Source of the DNA: Alphaproteobacteria bacterium
Lineage (GTDB): Bacteria > Pseudomonadota > Alphaproteobacteria > Micavibrionales > UBA2020
Direction of reading: 5' to 3'
Length of the DNA: 64,000 bases
Assembly: GCA_016794125.1 (NCBI GenBank)
Contig: JAEUKT010000002.1
Location: 1,031,396-1,095,395, forward strand
Under the pieces are notes generated by a model that saw only the letters and a list, made by a program, of their open reading frames with translations, was not told where the DNA came from and did not search any database. Position 1 is the stretch's first letter. Every line of letters begins with the position of its first letter. The position numbers were made by a program, and so were the translations under genes. This document shows, piece after piece, positions 54,249 through 62,838 of this stretch.

Positions 54249-55252
54249 GCCGCCTTCTTCATATACGCATCCAGTTTGCCCAGCAGCACATCCTTGGCCG
54301 CTTTATCAAGGAAGCTGGCATGGATGCTGTTGCGCGAAATGGTCAGCAGGTCGGTTTTATCAAGGTGCAGGCTGTCGGTTACGGCCTTGAAGTTTTCGTT
54401 CATGTATCCGCCGAAATAGGCAGGGTCGTCGGAATTGATCGTCGCCTTCAGGCCCAAATCCAGCATGCGTTTCAGCGGGTGGTCTTTCATGTCCTTCACC
54501 ACGCAGAGCTTCAGGTTCGATAGCGGGCAGACGGTCAGCGCCGTGCCGTCCTTCACCAGCCTTGCCACCAGTTTTTCATCCTCCAGCGACCGGTTGCCGT
54601 GGTCGATGCGGTCGACCTTCAGCATGTCGATCGCTTCCCACACATATTCGGGCGGGCCTTCTTCGCCGGCATGCGCCATGATCAGGAAGCCTTCTTTTTT
54701 TGCCTCCGCGAACACATTCTTGAATTTCGACGGCGGGTGGCCTTTTTCTGAACTGTCGAGGCCGACGCCAAGGATGCGGTGCTTGTAAGGTATCGCGCTT
54801 TCCAGCGTTTCAAACGCCGCATCTTCGCTCAGGTGGCGCAGGAAGCACATGATAAGGAACGATGACACGCCCAGTTTGCGGCGGCCATCGTCGAGCGCAC
54901 GGGTAATGCCGTCCAGTACCGTTTCAAACGCCACGCCGCGCTCGGTATGGCCCTGTGGGTCGAAGAAAATTTCCACGTGCATGACGTTCTGTTTCGCGAC
55001 ACGTTCCAGATATGCCCATGTCAGGTCGTAAAAATCCTGTTCCGTCTGCAGCACGTTCATGCCCTGGTAATAGATATCCAGAAAATCCTGCAAGTTGGAA
55101 AAATCATAAGCCTTGCGCACTTCATCGACCGATTTAAACGGGATCTGGATTTTGTTGCGCTGTGCGAGGGCGAACATCAGTTCCGGCTCCAGGCTGCCTT
55201 CGATGTGCAAATGCAGCTCCACTTTCGGCAGGCCTTCGATGAATGAGTCCAT
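54245..55252 (-). CDS. Adenine deaminase (adenosine deaminase family)
   Basis: A 335-residue zinc hydrolase. ATG at 55252 follows AAAGGAA; an upstream start at 55297 would add 15 residues. Motifs: [20 protein letters not shown] (HxH zinc ligands), [20 protein letters not shown] (His and catalytic Glu), [11 protein letters not shown] and [17 protein letters not shown] (Asp pair). The [20 protein letters not shown] and [16 protein letters not shown] segments match the bacterial subgroup shown to act on adenine rather than adenosine. The divergent xanthine dehydrogenase operon supports adenine to hypoxanthine conversion feeding purine oxidation. Confidence 0.9.
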   Translation of the reverse strand: MDSFIEGLPKVELHLHIEGSLEPELMFALAQRNKIQIPFKSVDEVRKAYDFSNLQDFLDIYYQGMNVLQTEQDFYDLTWAYLERVAKQNVMHVEIFFDPQGHTERGVAFETVLDGITRALDDGRRKLGVSSFLIMCFLRHLSEDAAFETLESAIPYKHRILGVGLDSSEKGHPPSKFKNVFAEAKKEGFLIMAHAGEEGPPEYVWEAIDMLKVDRIDHGNRSLEDEKLVARLVKDGTALTVCPLSNLKLCVVKDMKDHPLKRMLDLGLKATINSDDPAYFGGYMNENFKAVTDSLHLDKTDLLTISRNSIHASFLDKAAKDVLLGKLDAYMKKAA

Positions 55253-55370
55253 GGTTGAAATTCCTTTCAAAACAAACGGCTTATCGGCTGCGCACATGCT
55301 AACATTTTGGATGACTCGTGCCTAGAAAAACGGTATCGTCTTGGAATTATTTCATAATTAGAAAAGCATC

Positions 55371-56810
55371 ATGTCAGACAGCATCCGATTTATCCTGAAC
55401 GGAAAACTGGTCGAGGTGGCAGGACTGCCGCCCACCACGACGCTGCTGCAATACCTGCGCACGCAAGAGCGCCTGACTGGCACCAAGGAAGGCTGCGCCG
55501 AGGGCGATTGCGGCGCCTGCACCGTCGCGGTCGGCAAACTGGTCAAGGGCAAGGTCGAATACCAGAGCATGAATGCCTGCATCCTGTTCCTGCCGACGCT
55601 CGACGGTCGCGAAGTGGTGACGGTGGAAAATCTGAAATCGGCCGCAGGCGCGCCCAATGCCGTGCAGCAGGCGATGGTGAAATGCCACGGATCGCAATGC
55701 GGTTTCTGCACGCCGGGTTTTGTCATGGCGCTGTCGACCATGGTGAACAACAAGAAAAACGCCAGCGACGACGATATTCAGGATGCAATCGCCGGCAACC
55801 TGTGCCGCTGCACCGGTTACCGCCCGATCGTCGATGCCGCGCGCATGGCGAATGAAACGCAGGACCGCGCGCTGCCGTCGCATCCGAAGGAACTGGCGGC
55901 GATCCAGCACAGTCGCATGGTCACATACGAAACGCCCGCCGGAAAATATTTCGCCCCCGTCAGCGCCGAAGATCTGGCGGTCGTGCTGGCCGCTTATCCC
56001 GATGCCACACTGCTGGCGGGCGGTACCGATGTGGGGCTGTGGGTCACGAAATTCCACATGGACCTGCCGGTCGTCATCTATACCGGCAATGTGGCGGAGT
56101 TGCGCGGCATCCGCGATGCGGGCGATGTGCTGGAAATCGGCGCGGCTGTGACCTATTCGGAAGCCTTCGACGCACTGGCGGCGTTTGATCCCAGCATGGA
56201 AGATTTGCTGAAACGCTTTTCGTCGCTGCATATCCGCAATGCGGGCACGGTGGGCGGCAATATCGCCAACGGATCGCCCATCGGCGACGGCCCGCCGCCG
56301 CTGATTGCCCTTGGCGCGAAGGTGGTGCTGCGGTCGAAAACCGGCACGCGCATGCTCGCGCTGGAAGATTTCTTCATCGCGTACAAGAAACAGGACCGCA
56401 AGCCCGGCGAATTCGTCGAAAAAATCATCGTGCCGAAAAAACCGGGCAATGTGCTGTTCCGCGTCTATAAACTGTCGAAGCGTTTCGATCAGGATATCTC
56501 GGCCGTTTGCGCCGCCTTCGCCGTCACGCTGGACGGTGACAAAGTGACGGGCGCACGCATCGCCTTCGGCGGCATGGCCGGCACGCCGCACCGCGCGCAT
56601 AAAACGGAAACGGCGCTGCTGGGCATGCCGTGGGATGAAACGACGCTGGATAACGCCATGGCCGCGCTGGATGCCGATTACGCGCCCATGACGGATGCGC
56701 GCGCCACCGCCGAATACCGCCGCACGACCGCGCGCAACCTGCTGAAGCGTTTTTATATCGAAACCACCGACCCTTCGGTGAAAACACGGCTGTACCGCTA
56801 TGCAGAATGA
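55371..56810 (+). CDS. xdhA: Xanthine dehydrogenase small subunit (Fe-S/FAD)
   Basis: A 479-residue subunit with two [2Fe-2S] clusters and FAD. Plant-type cluster: TKEGCAEGDCGACTVAV (Cys at about 43-51). Second cluster: SQCGFCTPGFVMAL and NLCRCTGYRPIVDAARMA. The FAD domain (about 180-355) has LLAGGTDVGLWVTK and GTVGGNIANGSPIGDGPP, followed by a CO dehydrogenase flavoprotein C-terminal domain. It overlaps xdhB by 11 bp. First gene of xdhA-xdhB-xdhC-nifS. Confidence 0.96.
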   Translation: MSDSIRFILNGKLVEVAGLPPTTTLLQYLRTQERLTGTKEGCAEGDCGACTVAVGKLVKGKVEYQSMNACILFLPTLDGREVVTVENLKSAAGAPNAVQQAMVKCHGSQCGFCTPGFVMALSTMVNNKKNASDDDIQDAIAGNLCRCTGYRPIVDAARMANETQDRALPSHPKELAAIQHSRMVTYETPAGKYFAPVSAEDLAVVLAAYPDATLLAGGTDVGLWVTKFHMDLPVVIYTGNVAELRGIRDAGDVLEIGAAVTYSEAFDALAAFDPSMEDLLKRFSSLHIRNAGTVGGNIANGSPIGDGPPPLIALGAKVVLRSKTGTRMLALEDFFIAYKKQDRKPGEFVEKIIVPKKPGNVLFRVYKLSKRFDQDISAVCAAFAVTLDGDKVTGARIAFGGMAGTPHRAHKTETALLGMPWDETTLDNAMAALDADYAPMTDARATAEYRRTTARNLLKRFYIETTDPSVKTRLYRYAE

Positions 56811-59115
56811 CGCGAAGAAAATCGACGGCGGCATGGGCGCTCCGAAAACGCATGACAGCGCGCATCTGCATGTGTCGGGCGAGGCGACCTATACCGACGA
56901 TGTGCTGGAACCTCATGGCTGCCTGCATGCCTGTGTGCTGAAAAGCCCGCATGCCCATGCGAAGATCACGAAAATCGATATTTCCGGCTGCTGCATACCG
57001 GGCGTGCATGCCGTGATGACAGCAAAGGATATTCCGGGCGTGAACGATGCCGCGCCCGTTTTTCCGGGCGACCCGATTTTCGCCGATGGCGTGGTGCTGT
57101 ATTACGGCCAATGCGTACTTGGCGTCGCGGCGGACAGCATCGAGATCGCGCGCCGCGCGGTCAAGCTGGCGGTCGTCGAATACGAACCGCTGCCCGCGAT
57201 ACTGAACGTGCATGACGCGATTGCCGCGCAGAAATTCGTCGGCGACCCCTATGAAATGGGGCAGGGCGATGCGCCTGCCGCGATTGCGGCTGCAAAAAAC
57301 AAAATTTCCGGCACGCTCGATATCGGCGGGCAGGACCATTTTTATCTGGAAGGCCAGATCGCGATGGCGACACCGCTCGAAAACGGCGAATTCCATTGCT
57401 GGTCATCGACCCAGCATCCGTCCGAGGTGCAACACCTGATCGCCAAAATGCTGAACCTGCATGATCATGCCGTGACGGTCGAAGTGCGCCGCATGGGCGG
57501 CGGCTTCGGCGGCAAGGAAAGCCAGGCATCGCTGATCGCCTGCGTCGCCTCTGCCCTTGCGTGGAAAACAAAACGCCCCGTCAAATTCCGCCTCGACCGC
57601 GACGACGACATGATCATGACGGGCAAACGGCACGACCTGAACGTGAAGTACAGCGTCGGCTTCAACGATGACGGGCTGATCGACGGCATCGAATACACCC
57701 ACGCCGTCAATTGCGGCATGAGCCCCGATTTGTCGAACGCGATTGCCGACCGCGCGATGTTCCATGCCGATAACGTCTATTATTTAAAGAATGCCAAAAT
57801 CACCAGTTACCGCTGCTTCACGAATAAAGTGTCCAACACCGCCTTCCGCGGCTTCGGCGGGCCGCAGGGCATGCTGGCGATGGAATATGTGATCGACGAT
57901 ATCGCGCGGCATCTGGGCAAAGACCCGCAGGAGGTGCGCAAGATAAACCTCTACGATGCCAAGGGCGAATTAAAAGACCGCTGCACCACCCATTACGGCA
58001 TGACTGTCGAGGATAACATTATCCGCGATATCTTCGCGCAGCTGGAAAAAACCGGCGACTATGCCGCGCGCCGCGCCGCGATTAAAAAATTCAATGCCGA
58101 AAACAAGATCCTGAAAAAAGGCCTCGCGCTCACCCCCGTCAAATTCGGCATCAGCTTTACATTGACGATGCTCAATCAGGCGGGCGCGCTGGTGCATGTG
58201 TATAAGGACGGCACGGTGCAGCTGAACCACGGCGGCACCGAAATGGGGCAGGGGTTGCACACCAAGGTCTGCCAGATCGTGGCCGATGTATTTCAAATTG
58301 ATTTTGATAAAGTACGCATCACCGCCACCAACACCAGCAAAGTGCCGAACACCTCGGCCACCGCCGCCTCCAGCGGTGCGGACCTAAACGGCAAGGCGGC
58401 AGAGGCTGCCGCGCGCGTCATCCGCGACCGTCTGGCCGATTTTGCGGCGTCGCAGTTCGACACCGATGCCAGCCTTGTCAAATTCGCGGGCGGCTATGTG
58501 CATGCGGGCGACAAAACGCTGTCATTCAAGGAACTGGTGCAGCTTGCCTATGCTGCGCGCGTGCAGCTGTCATCGACCGGATTTTATAAAACGCCGAAAA
58601 TCGCCTGGGACAGGCCGAAAGGCAAAGGCCGCCCGTTCTATTACTTCGCCTATGGCGCGGCGATCACCGAAGTCATCATCGACACGCTGACCGGCGAATA
58701 TAATATCCTGCGCGCCGATATTTTACATGACGCAGGTCAGTCGCTGAACCCCGCCATCGATATCGGGCAGGTCGAGGGCGGTTATGTGCAGGGCGTCGGC
58801 TGGCTGACATCGGAGGAATTGTGGTGGAACGACAAGGGCGAATTGAAAACCCATGCCCCCAGCACCTATAAAATCCCGACCGGCCGCGATGTGCCCAATG
58901 ATTTCCGCACCGCGTTGTTCGAAGGCATCAACCCCGAAGAAACCATTTACCGGTCCAAGGCCGTGGGCGAGCCTCCGCTGATGCTTGGCATTTCCGCCTT
59001 CCTTGCGTTGCGCGACGCGGTCGCGGCGACGGGCGATGCAAACTGTATCCCGCCGCTGCAGGCGCCAGCCACGCCCGAAAACGTGCTGAAAGCCATCGAA
59101 GCGGTGCGCAAATGA
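56800..59115 (+). CDS. xdhB: Xanthine dehydrogenase molybdopterin-binding subunit
   Basis: A 771-residue catalytic subunit. Moco and substrate motifs: VEVRRMGGGFGGKESQASLI (Gln near Mo), NTAFRGFGGPQGMLAMEYVI (substrate-binding Arg), LNHGGTEMGQGLHTKVCQI, and the catalytic Glu in KAVGEPPLMLGISAFLALRD. All key residues expected of a true purine-oxidising enzyme are present. It overlaps xdhA and xdhC (4 bp). Confidence 0.96.
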   Translation: MQNDAKKIDGGMGAPKTHDSAHLHVSGEATYTDDVLEPHGCLHACVLKSPHAHAKITKIDISGCCIPGVHAVMTAKDIPGVNDAAPVFPGDPIFADGVVLYYGQCVLGVAADSIEIARRAVKLAVVEYEPLPAILNVHDAIAAQKFVGDPYEMGQGDAPAAIAAAKNKISGTLDIGGQDHFYLEGQIAMATPLENGEFHCWSSTQHPSEVQHLIAKMLNLHDHAVTVEVRRMGGGFGGKESQASLIACVASALAWKTKRPVKFRLDRDDDMIMTGKRHDLNVKYSVGFNDDGLIDGIEYTHAVNCGMSPDLSNAIADRAMFHADNVYYLKNAKITSYRCFTNKVSNTAFRGFGGPQGMLAMEYVIDDIARHLGKDPQEVRKINLYDAKGELKDRCTTHYGMTVEDNIIRDIFAQLEKTGDYAARRAAIKKFNAENKILKKGLALTPVKFGISFTLTMLNQAGALVHVYKDGTVQLNHGGTEMGQGLHTKVCQIVADVFQIDFDKVRITATNTSKVPNTSATAASSGADLNGKAAEAAARVIRDRLADFAASQFDTDASLVKFAGGYVHAGDKTLSFKELVQLAYAARVQLSSTGFYKTPKIAWDRPKGKGRPFYYFAYGAAITEVIIDTLTGEYNILRADILHDAGQSLNPAIDIGQVEGGYVQGVGWLTSEELWWNDKGELKTHAPSTYKIPTGRDVPNDFRTALFEGINPEETIYRSKAVGEPPLMLGISAFLALRDAVAATGDANCIPPLQAPATPENVLKAIEAVRK

Positions 59116-59903
59116 CCAGCCCGCATGATTGGCTGCCCATCCTGACCGACCTGACCGATCGCGGCGAGCCCTGCGTGTTGATCACCGTGATGGAAGCAAA
59201 GGGATCGACGCCGCGCGAAGCGGGCGTAAAAATGATCGCAACCGCATCCGCGCAATTCGGCACCATTGGCGGCGGAAATCTGGAGTTTGAAGCCATCGCC
59301 GCCGCGCGCGAATTGCTGGCGGGCGCAGGCAAGCCGACCGTGAAGGATTATCCCCTCGGCCCGAAACTGGCGCAATGCTGCGGCGGCGCGGTGTCCGTGT
59401 TCCTTGAACCGTTCCTGCCGGTTGGCAAAACGCTCTACCTGTTCGGCGCGGGGCATGTGGGCAAGGAAGTGGTGAAGGTGCTGGACGGTTTGCCGCTGAA
59501 GGTGAAATGGATTGACGAACGGGCAAACGAATTCCCTGCGCTTCTGCCGAAAAACTGCGAAAAAATCATCACCTCCGCCCCCGCCGCCGAATTGCGCGCG
59601 GCGGATGACAACAGTTACATCGCCATCATGACGCATAACCATGACCTCGATTTCGATCTGGTGCGCGCGGCGTACAAGGGCAAATTCGCCTATCTTGGCC
59701 TGATCGGGTCGGACACCAAACGCGCGCGGTTTGATAAACGCCTCGCGGCCGACGGCGTGGAAAAAGAAAAACTGGTGCAGCTGCATTGCCCCATCGGTTT
59801 GGGCGATACCGGCAAGCATCCGCGCGAAATCGCGATTTCGATTGCCGCCGAACTGCTGACGTTTGGCATCTGCCGCGGCGCGGAACAGGAACAAGCGGCA
59901 TGA
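59112..59903 (+). CDS. xdhC: XdhC molybdenum cofactor insertion/maturation protein
   Basis: A 263-residue chaperone that binds Moco, protects it during sulfuration and inserts it into XdhB. The N-terminal CoxI/XdhC domain has CVLITVMEAKGSTPREAGVK and TIGGGNLEFEAI. The C-terminal Rossmann-like domain has TLYLFGAGHVGKEVVKVL and LGLIGSDTKRARFDKRL, ending GLGDTGKHPREIAISIAAEL. It is coupled by 4-bp overlaps to xdhB and the cysteine desulfurase. Confidence 0.95.
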   Translation: MTSPHDWLPILTDLTDRGEPCVLITVMEAKGSTPREAGVKMIATASAQFGTIGGGNLEFEAIAAARELLAGAGKPTVKDYPLGPKLAQCCGGAVSVFLEPFLPVGKTLYLFGAGHVGKEVVKVLDGLPLKVKWIDERANEFPALLPKNCEKIITSAPAAELRAADDNSYIAIMTHNHDLDFDLVRAAYKGKFAYLGLIGSDTKRARFDKRLAADGVEKEKLVQLHCPIGLGDTGKHPREIAISIAAELLTFGICRGAEQEQAA

Positions 59904-61048
59904 AAAAACCCGTCTATCTCGATTACCATTCCACCACGCCCTGCGATCCTGCGGTGATCGATGCGATGATGCCCTGCTTCGGCGCGGGCTTCGGCAATCC
60001 GGGCGCGAAATCGCATGCGCATGGCCGCAATGCCGCGCGCCAGCTGGAACAGGCGGTGGAGAAAATCGGCCGGCTGATCGGCGCGGGCGCGGAATGCATC
60101 ACACTGACGAGCGGTGCTACGGAATCCAACAACCTCGCCCTGCTGGGTTTGGCCGAACGCGCCACCGACCGCAAAGAAATCGTCATCACCGCGATCGAAC
60201 ACAATTGCGTATCCAACACCGCCGCATATCTGGCGACCAAGGGCTTCACGGTCAAGATTGTGCCGGTCGATGCGGATGGCGTCGTGCGGCTCGACGCATT
60301 GAAAACACTTGTCACGCCACAAACCCTCGTCGTTTCCGTCATCACCGCCAGCCACGAAATCGGCACGATCCAGCCGCTGAAGGAATGCGCCGGCATCGCC
60401 CGTGCTGCGGGTGCGCTGTTCCATACCGACGCCACGCAGGCGCTCGGCAAGATTGCGTTTGATGTGAACGATATTCAGGCCGACCTTGTCAGCTATTCCG
60501 CGCATAAAATTTACGGCCCCGTCGGCATCGGCGCGCTGTATGTGCGGCAAAAACCGCCGGTTGCCATCACCCGCGTGTTTTTCGGCGGCGCGCAGCAATC
60601 GCTCCGCCCCGGCTCCGTGCCGCTGGCGCTGGCGGTTGGTTTCGGCGCGGCCTGTGATATCGCGGCGCAGGGCCTTACAACCCATATCCCGCATATGCAG
60701 AAAATGACGGCGCTGCTGCTGGCCGAATTGCAGGCGCGCATCCCCGCGCTGAAACTCAACGGCGGCGGGCAGCGCCTGCCCGGGCTGCTCAACATCCGCC
60801 TGCCTGAGGTATCGGCGCAGGACATCATGCTGGAACTCGCGGATGATCTTTGCATGTCCACGGGCGCCGCCTGTTCATCGGCCAACCGCAAGCCCTCGCC
60901 GGTGCTGAAGGCCATCGGGTTGTCGGATACCGACATTGATTGCAGCCTGCGGCTGACGGTCGGGCGGCAATCCACGGCGGAGGAAATGAACTATGCCGCT
61001 AGCGTGCTTGCCGACGGTGTGCAGCCCCTTTCTCGCCGCGCTGCCTAA
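59900..61048 (+). CDS. Cysteine desulfurase, NifS-like, linked to xanthine dehydrogenase
   Basis: A 382-residue fold-type I PLP enzyme. VYLDYHSTTPCDPAVIDAMM opens the protein; the PLP Lys is in VSYSAHKIYGPVGIGALYVR. The catalytic Cys is in CMSTGAACSSANRKPSPVLK, a short loop as in class II desulfurases. It overlaps xdhC by 4 bp. In Rhodobacter capsulatus, NifS4 sulfurates the XdhC-bound cofactor, so the same job is likely here. No iscU or suf gene is adjacent, which argues against a general Fe-S role. Confidence 0.92.
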   Translation: MKKPVYLDYHSTTPCDPAVIDAMMPCFGAGFGNPGAKSHAHGRNAARQLEQAVEKIGRLIGAGAECITLTSGATESNNLALLGLAERATDRKEIVITAIEHNCVSNTAAYLATKGFTVKIVPVDADGVVRLDALKTLVTPQTLVVSVITASHEIGTIQPLKECAGIARAAGALFHTDATQALGKIAFDVNDIQADLVSYSAHKIYGPVGIGALYVRQKPPVAITRVFFGGAQQSLRPGSVPLALAVGFGAACDIAAQGLTTHIPHMQKMTALLLAELQARIPALKLNGGGQRLPGLLNIRLPEVSAQDIMLELADDLCMSTGAACSSANRKPSPVLKAIGLSDTDIDCSLRLTVGRQSTAEEMNYAASVLADGVQPLSRRAA

Positions 61049-61149
61049 TATTTACGAAAAATAAACCCCTTTTGCCCCAATATAGACTCATATGCCGTTT
61101 CACAGCTATGCTGGCAGCGCGTTTTCGTTCTTTTTGAAAGGTAACCGCT

Positions 61150-62136
61150 ATGGGGCTGATGAGTTTTATTTCCAAGCAATTTATCGACGTTATCCAGTGG
61201 ACCGATCCCGGCACCAATGTGCTGGCTTACCGCTTCCCCATGCAGGACCAGGAGATCCAGAACGGCGCGCAGCTGGTGGTGCGCGAGGCGCAGCAGGCCG
61301 TGTTCTTCAACGAAGGAAAATTCGGCGATAAATTCGGCCCCGGCACCTATACGCTGAACACGCAGACGCTGCCGATCCTGACCTACCTGAAAAACTGGGA
61401 CAAGGCGTTTGAATCGCCGTTCAAGTCGGATGTGTACTTCCTGTCGATGCGCGAATTCACCGACATGAAATGGGGCACACCGCAGCCCATCACGATCCGC
61501 GACAAGGAATTCGGCGCGCTGCGCATCCGCGCCTTCGGTAACTATTCGTTCAAGATCGGCGATATCGAGACGTTCTGGACGAAACTGTCCGGCGCTGCCG
61601 AAGTTTATACGGTCGATCAAATCGAAGGCCAGCTGCGCACCGCGATCATCGCGTCGATTTCCAGCTACCTTGCCAAATCCGGCATCGCGTTCATTGACAT
61701 GGCCGCAAGCCAGCTGGATTTCTCGACCAAGCTGCAGGAAGCTGTCGCCCCCGTGCTGAAGAATTACGGCCTCGAGCTGAAATCCTTCTGGGTGCAAAGC
61801 ATCTCGCTGCCCGAAGAAATGGAAAAGCAGCTTGATAAACTGTCCTCCATGGGCATGTTCGGCGATCTCAAAAAATACGCGACCTTCCAGTCGGCCGACA
61901 GCATTTCGGTCGCCGCCGCCAATCCGGGCGGCGTCGCCGGTGCGGGTGCCGGCATCGGCGCGGGCATGGCGATGGGCAATATGATGATGCAGTCGCTGGG
62001 GCAGGGGGGTGCCGCTGCGCCCGCCGAAGACCCGCTCGCGATGCTTGAAAAACTGGGCGAGCTGCAGAAAAAAGGCGTGCTGACGCAGGCCGAATTCGAT
62101 GCGAAAAAGGCGGAGCTTCTGGCCAAGATAAAATAG
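61150..62136 (+). CDS. SPFH-domain protein with C-terminal SHOCT motif
   Basis: A 328-residue protein of the SPFH/virion-core-like (YdjI) group. Residues about 15-240 are the SPFH/band-7-like region: DVIQWTDPGTNVLAYRFPMQ, QLVVREAQQAVFFNEGKFGD, ITIRDKEFGALRIRAFGNYS and LELKSFWVQSISLPEEMEKQ. There is no strong transmembrane helix. A Gly/Ala/Met-rich linker (about 255-290) leads to a SHOCT motif (EKLGELQKKGVLTQAEFDAK). AAAGG lies 9 nt before the ATG. It heads an operon with two DUF4178 proteins. Related SPFH proteins scaffold membrane-stress complexes. Confidence 0.88.
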   Translation: MGLMSFISKQFIDVIQWTDPGTNVLAYRFPMQDQEIQNGAQLVVREAQQAVFFNEGKFGDKFGPGTYTLNTQTLPILTYLKNWDKAFESPFKSDVYFLSMREFTDMKWGTPQPITIRDKEFGALRIRAFGNYSFKIGDIETFWTKLSGAAEVYTVDQIEGQLRTAIIASISSYLAKSGIAFIDMAASQLDFSTKLQEAVAPVLKNYGLELKSFWVQSISLPEEMEKQLDKLSSMGMFGDLKKYATFQSADSISVAAANPGGVAGAGAGIGAGMAMGNMMMQSLGQGGAAAPAEDPLAMLEKLGELQKKGVLTQAEFDAKKAELLAKIK

Positions 62137-62148
62137 GCGACCGCCCCG

Positions 62149-62838
62149 GTGAAAAAATATCCCTGTCCATCCTGCGGCGCGGAAATTCCGTTCCGCACCA
62201 GCGTCGCCAGCCACGGCATCTGCCCCTATTGTCGCACCATGGTCGTGCGCGACGACGATGCGCTTCGCAAAACCGGCGAGATGGCACAGCTGCCCGACGA
62301 CATGAGCCCGTTTCAGCTGGGCACCGAAGGCACGTTCAACGGTGTGCGTTTCGGAATCGTCGGCCGCATCCGCCAGAACTGGGAAGACGGCAGCTGGAAC
62401 GAATGGTTCATCGTATCGGACGACGCAAAGCGCGGCTGGCTCGCCGAAGCGCAGGGGTTTTATGCGCCCTGTTTCGAGGTGGAGAACCCGTCGGATGAAA
62501 CCCTGCACGCGATTGGCAAGATGCAGGAATGGGCGGGCGGCGATGTGGCGGGCGGCGACTGGGCGAAAAGCCCCGCAGGGCAGCGCATCAAAATCGAAAA
62601 CACGACCTATAAAATCGTCGATATCAAGAATGCCGAATGCGTGGCGGCAGAGGGTGAATTGCCCTTTGCGTCGCCGCAGGGGCGCAAAAGCGTTTCCATC
62701 GACTGTATCGCGGGCGACGGCAAATTCGCGTCGATCGATCTCGCCGATGGCCGCGCGCGCGTCTTTACCGGCGCCTATGTCGACTGGACGGCGCTGAACT
62801 GCCGTTATTACCGGACATTCGAGGGCTGGAAGCAATGA
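62149..62838 (+). CDS. Zinc-ribbon DUF4178 protein
   Basis: A 229-residue protein starting with GTG at 62149, 12 bp after the SPFH stop. The N-terminus is a treble-clef/zinc ribbon (KYPCPSCGAEIPFR and GICPYCRTMV, four Cys). The DUF4178 fold follows: FQLGTEGTFNGVRFGIVGRI, then DGSWNEWFIVSDD and GWLAEAQGFYAP. There is no membrane segment. It overlaps the next DUF4178 gene by 4 bp. The biochemical role of DUF4178 is not established. Confidence 0.85.
   Translation: MKKYPCPSCGAEIPFRTSVASHGICPYCRTMVVRDDDALRKTGEMAQLPDDMSPFQLGTEGTFNGVRFGIVGRIRQNWEDGSWNEWFIVSDDAKRGWLAEAQGFYAPCFEVENPSDETLHAIGKMQEWAGGDVAGGDWAKSPAGQRIKIENTTYKIVDIKNAECVAAEGELPFASPQGRKSVSIDCIAGDGKFASIDLADGRARVFTGAYVDWTALNCRYYRTFEGWKQ

Noticed and set aside
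55374-56834. Minus-strand ORF (486 codons) opposite xdhA
   Set aside because: xdhA shows all iron-sulfur and FAD motifs, so the opposite frame is a codon-bias artefact.
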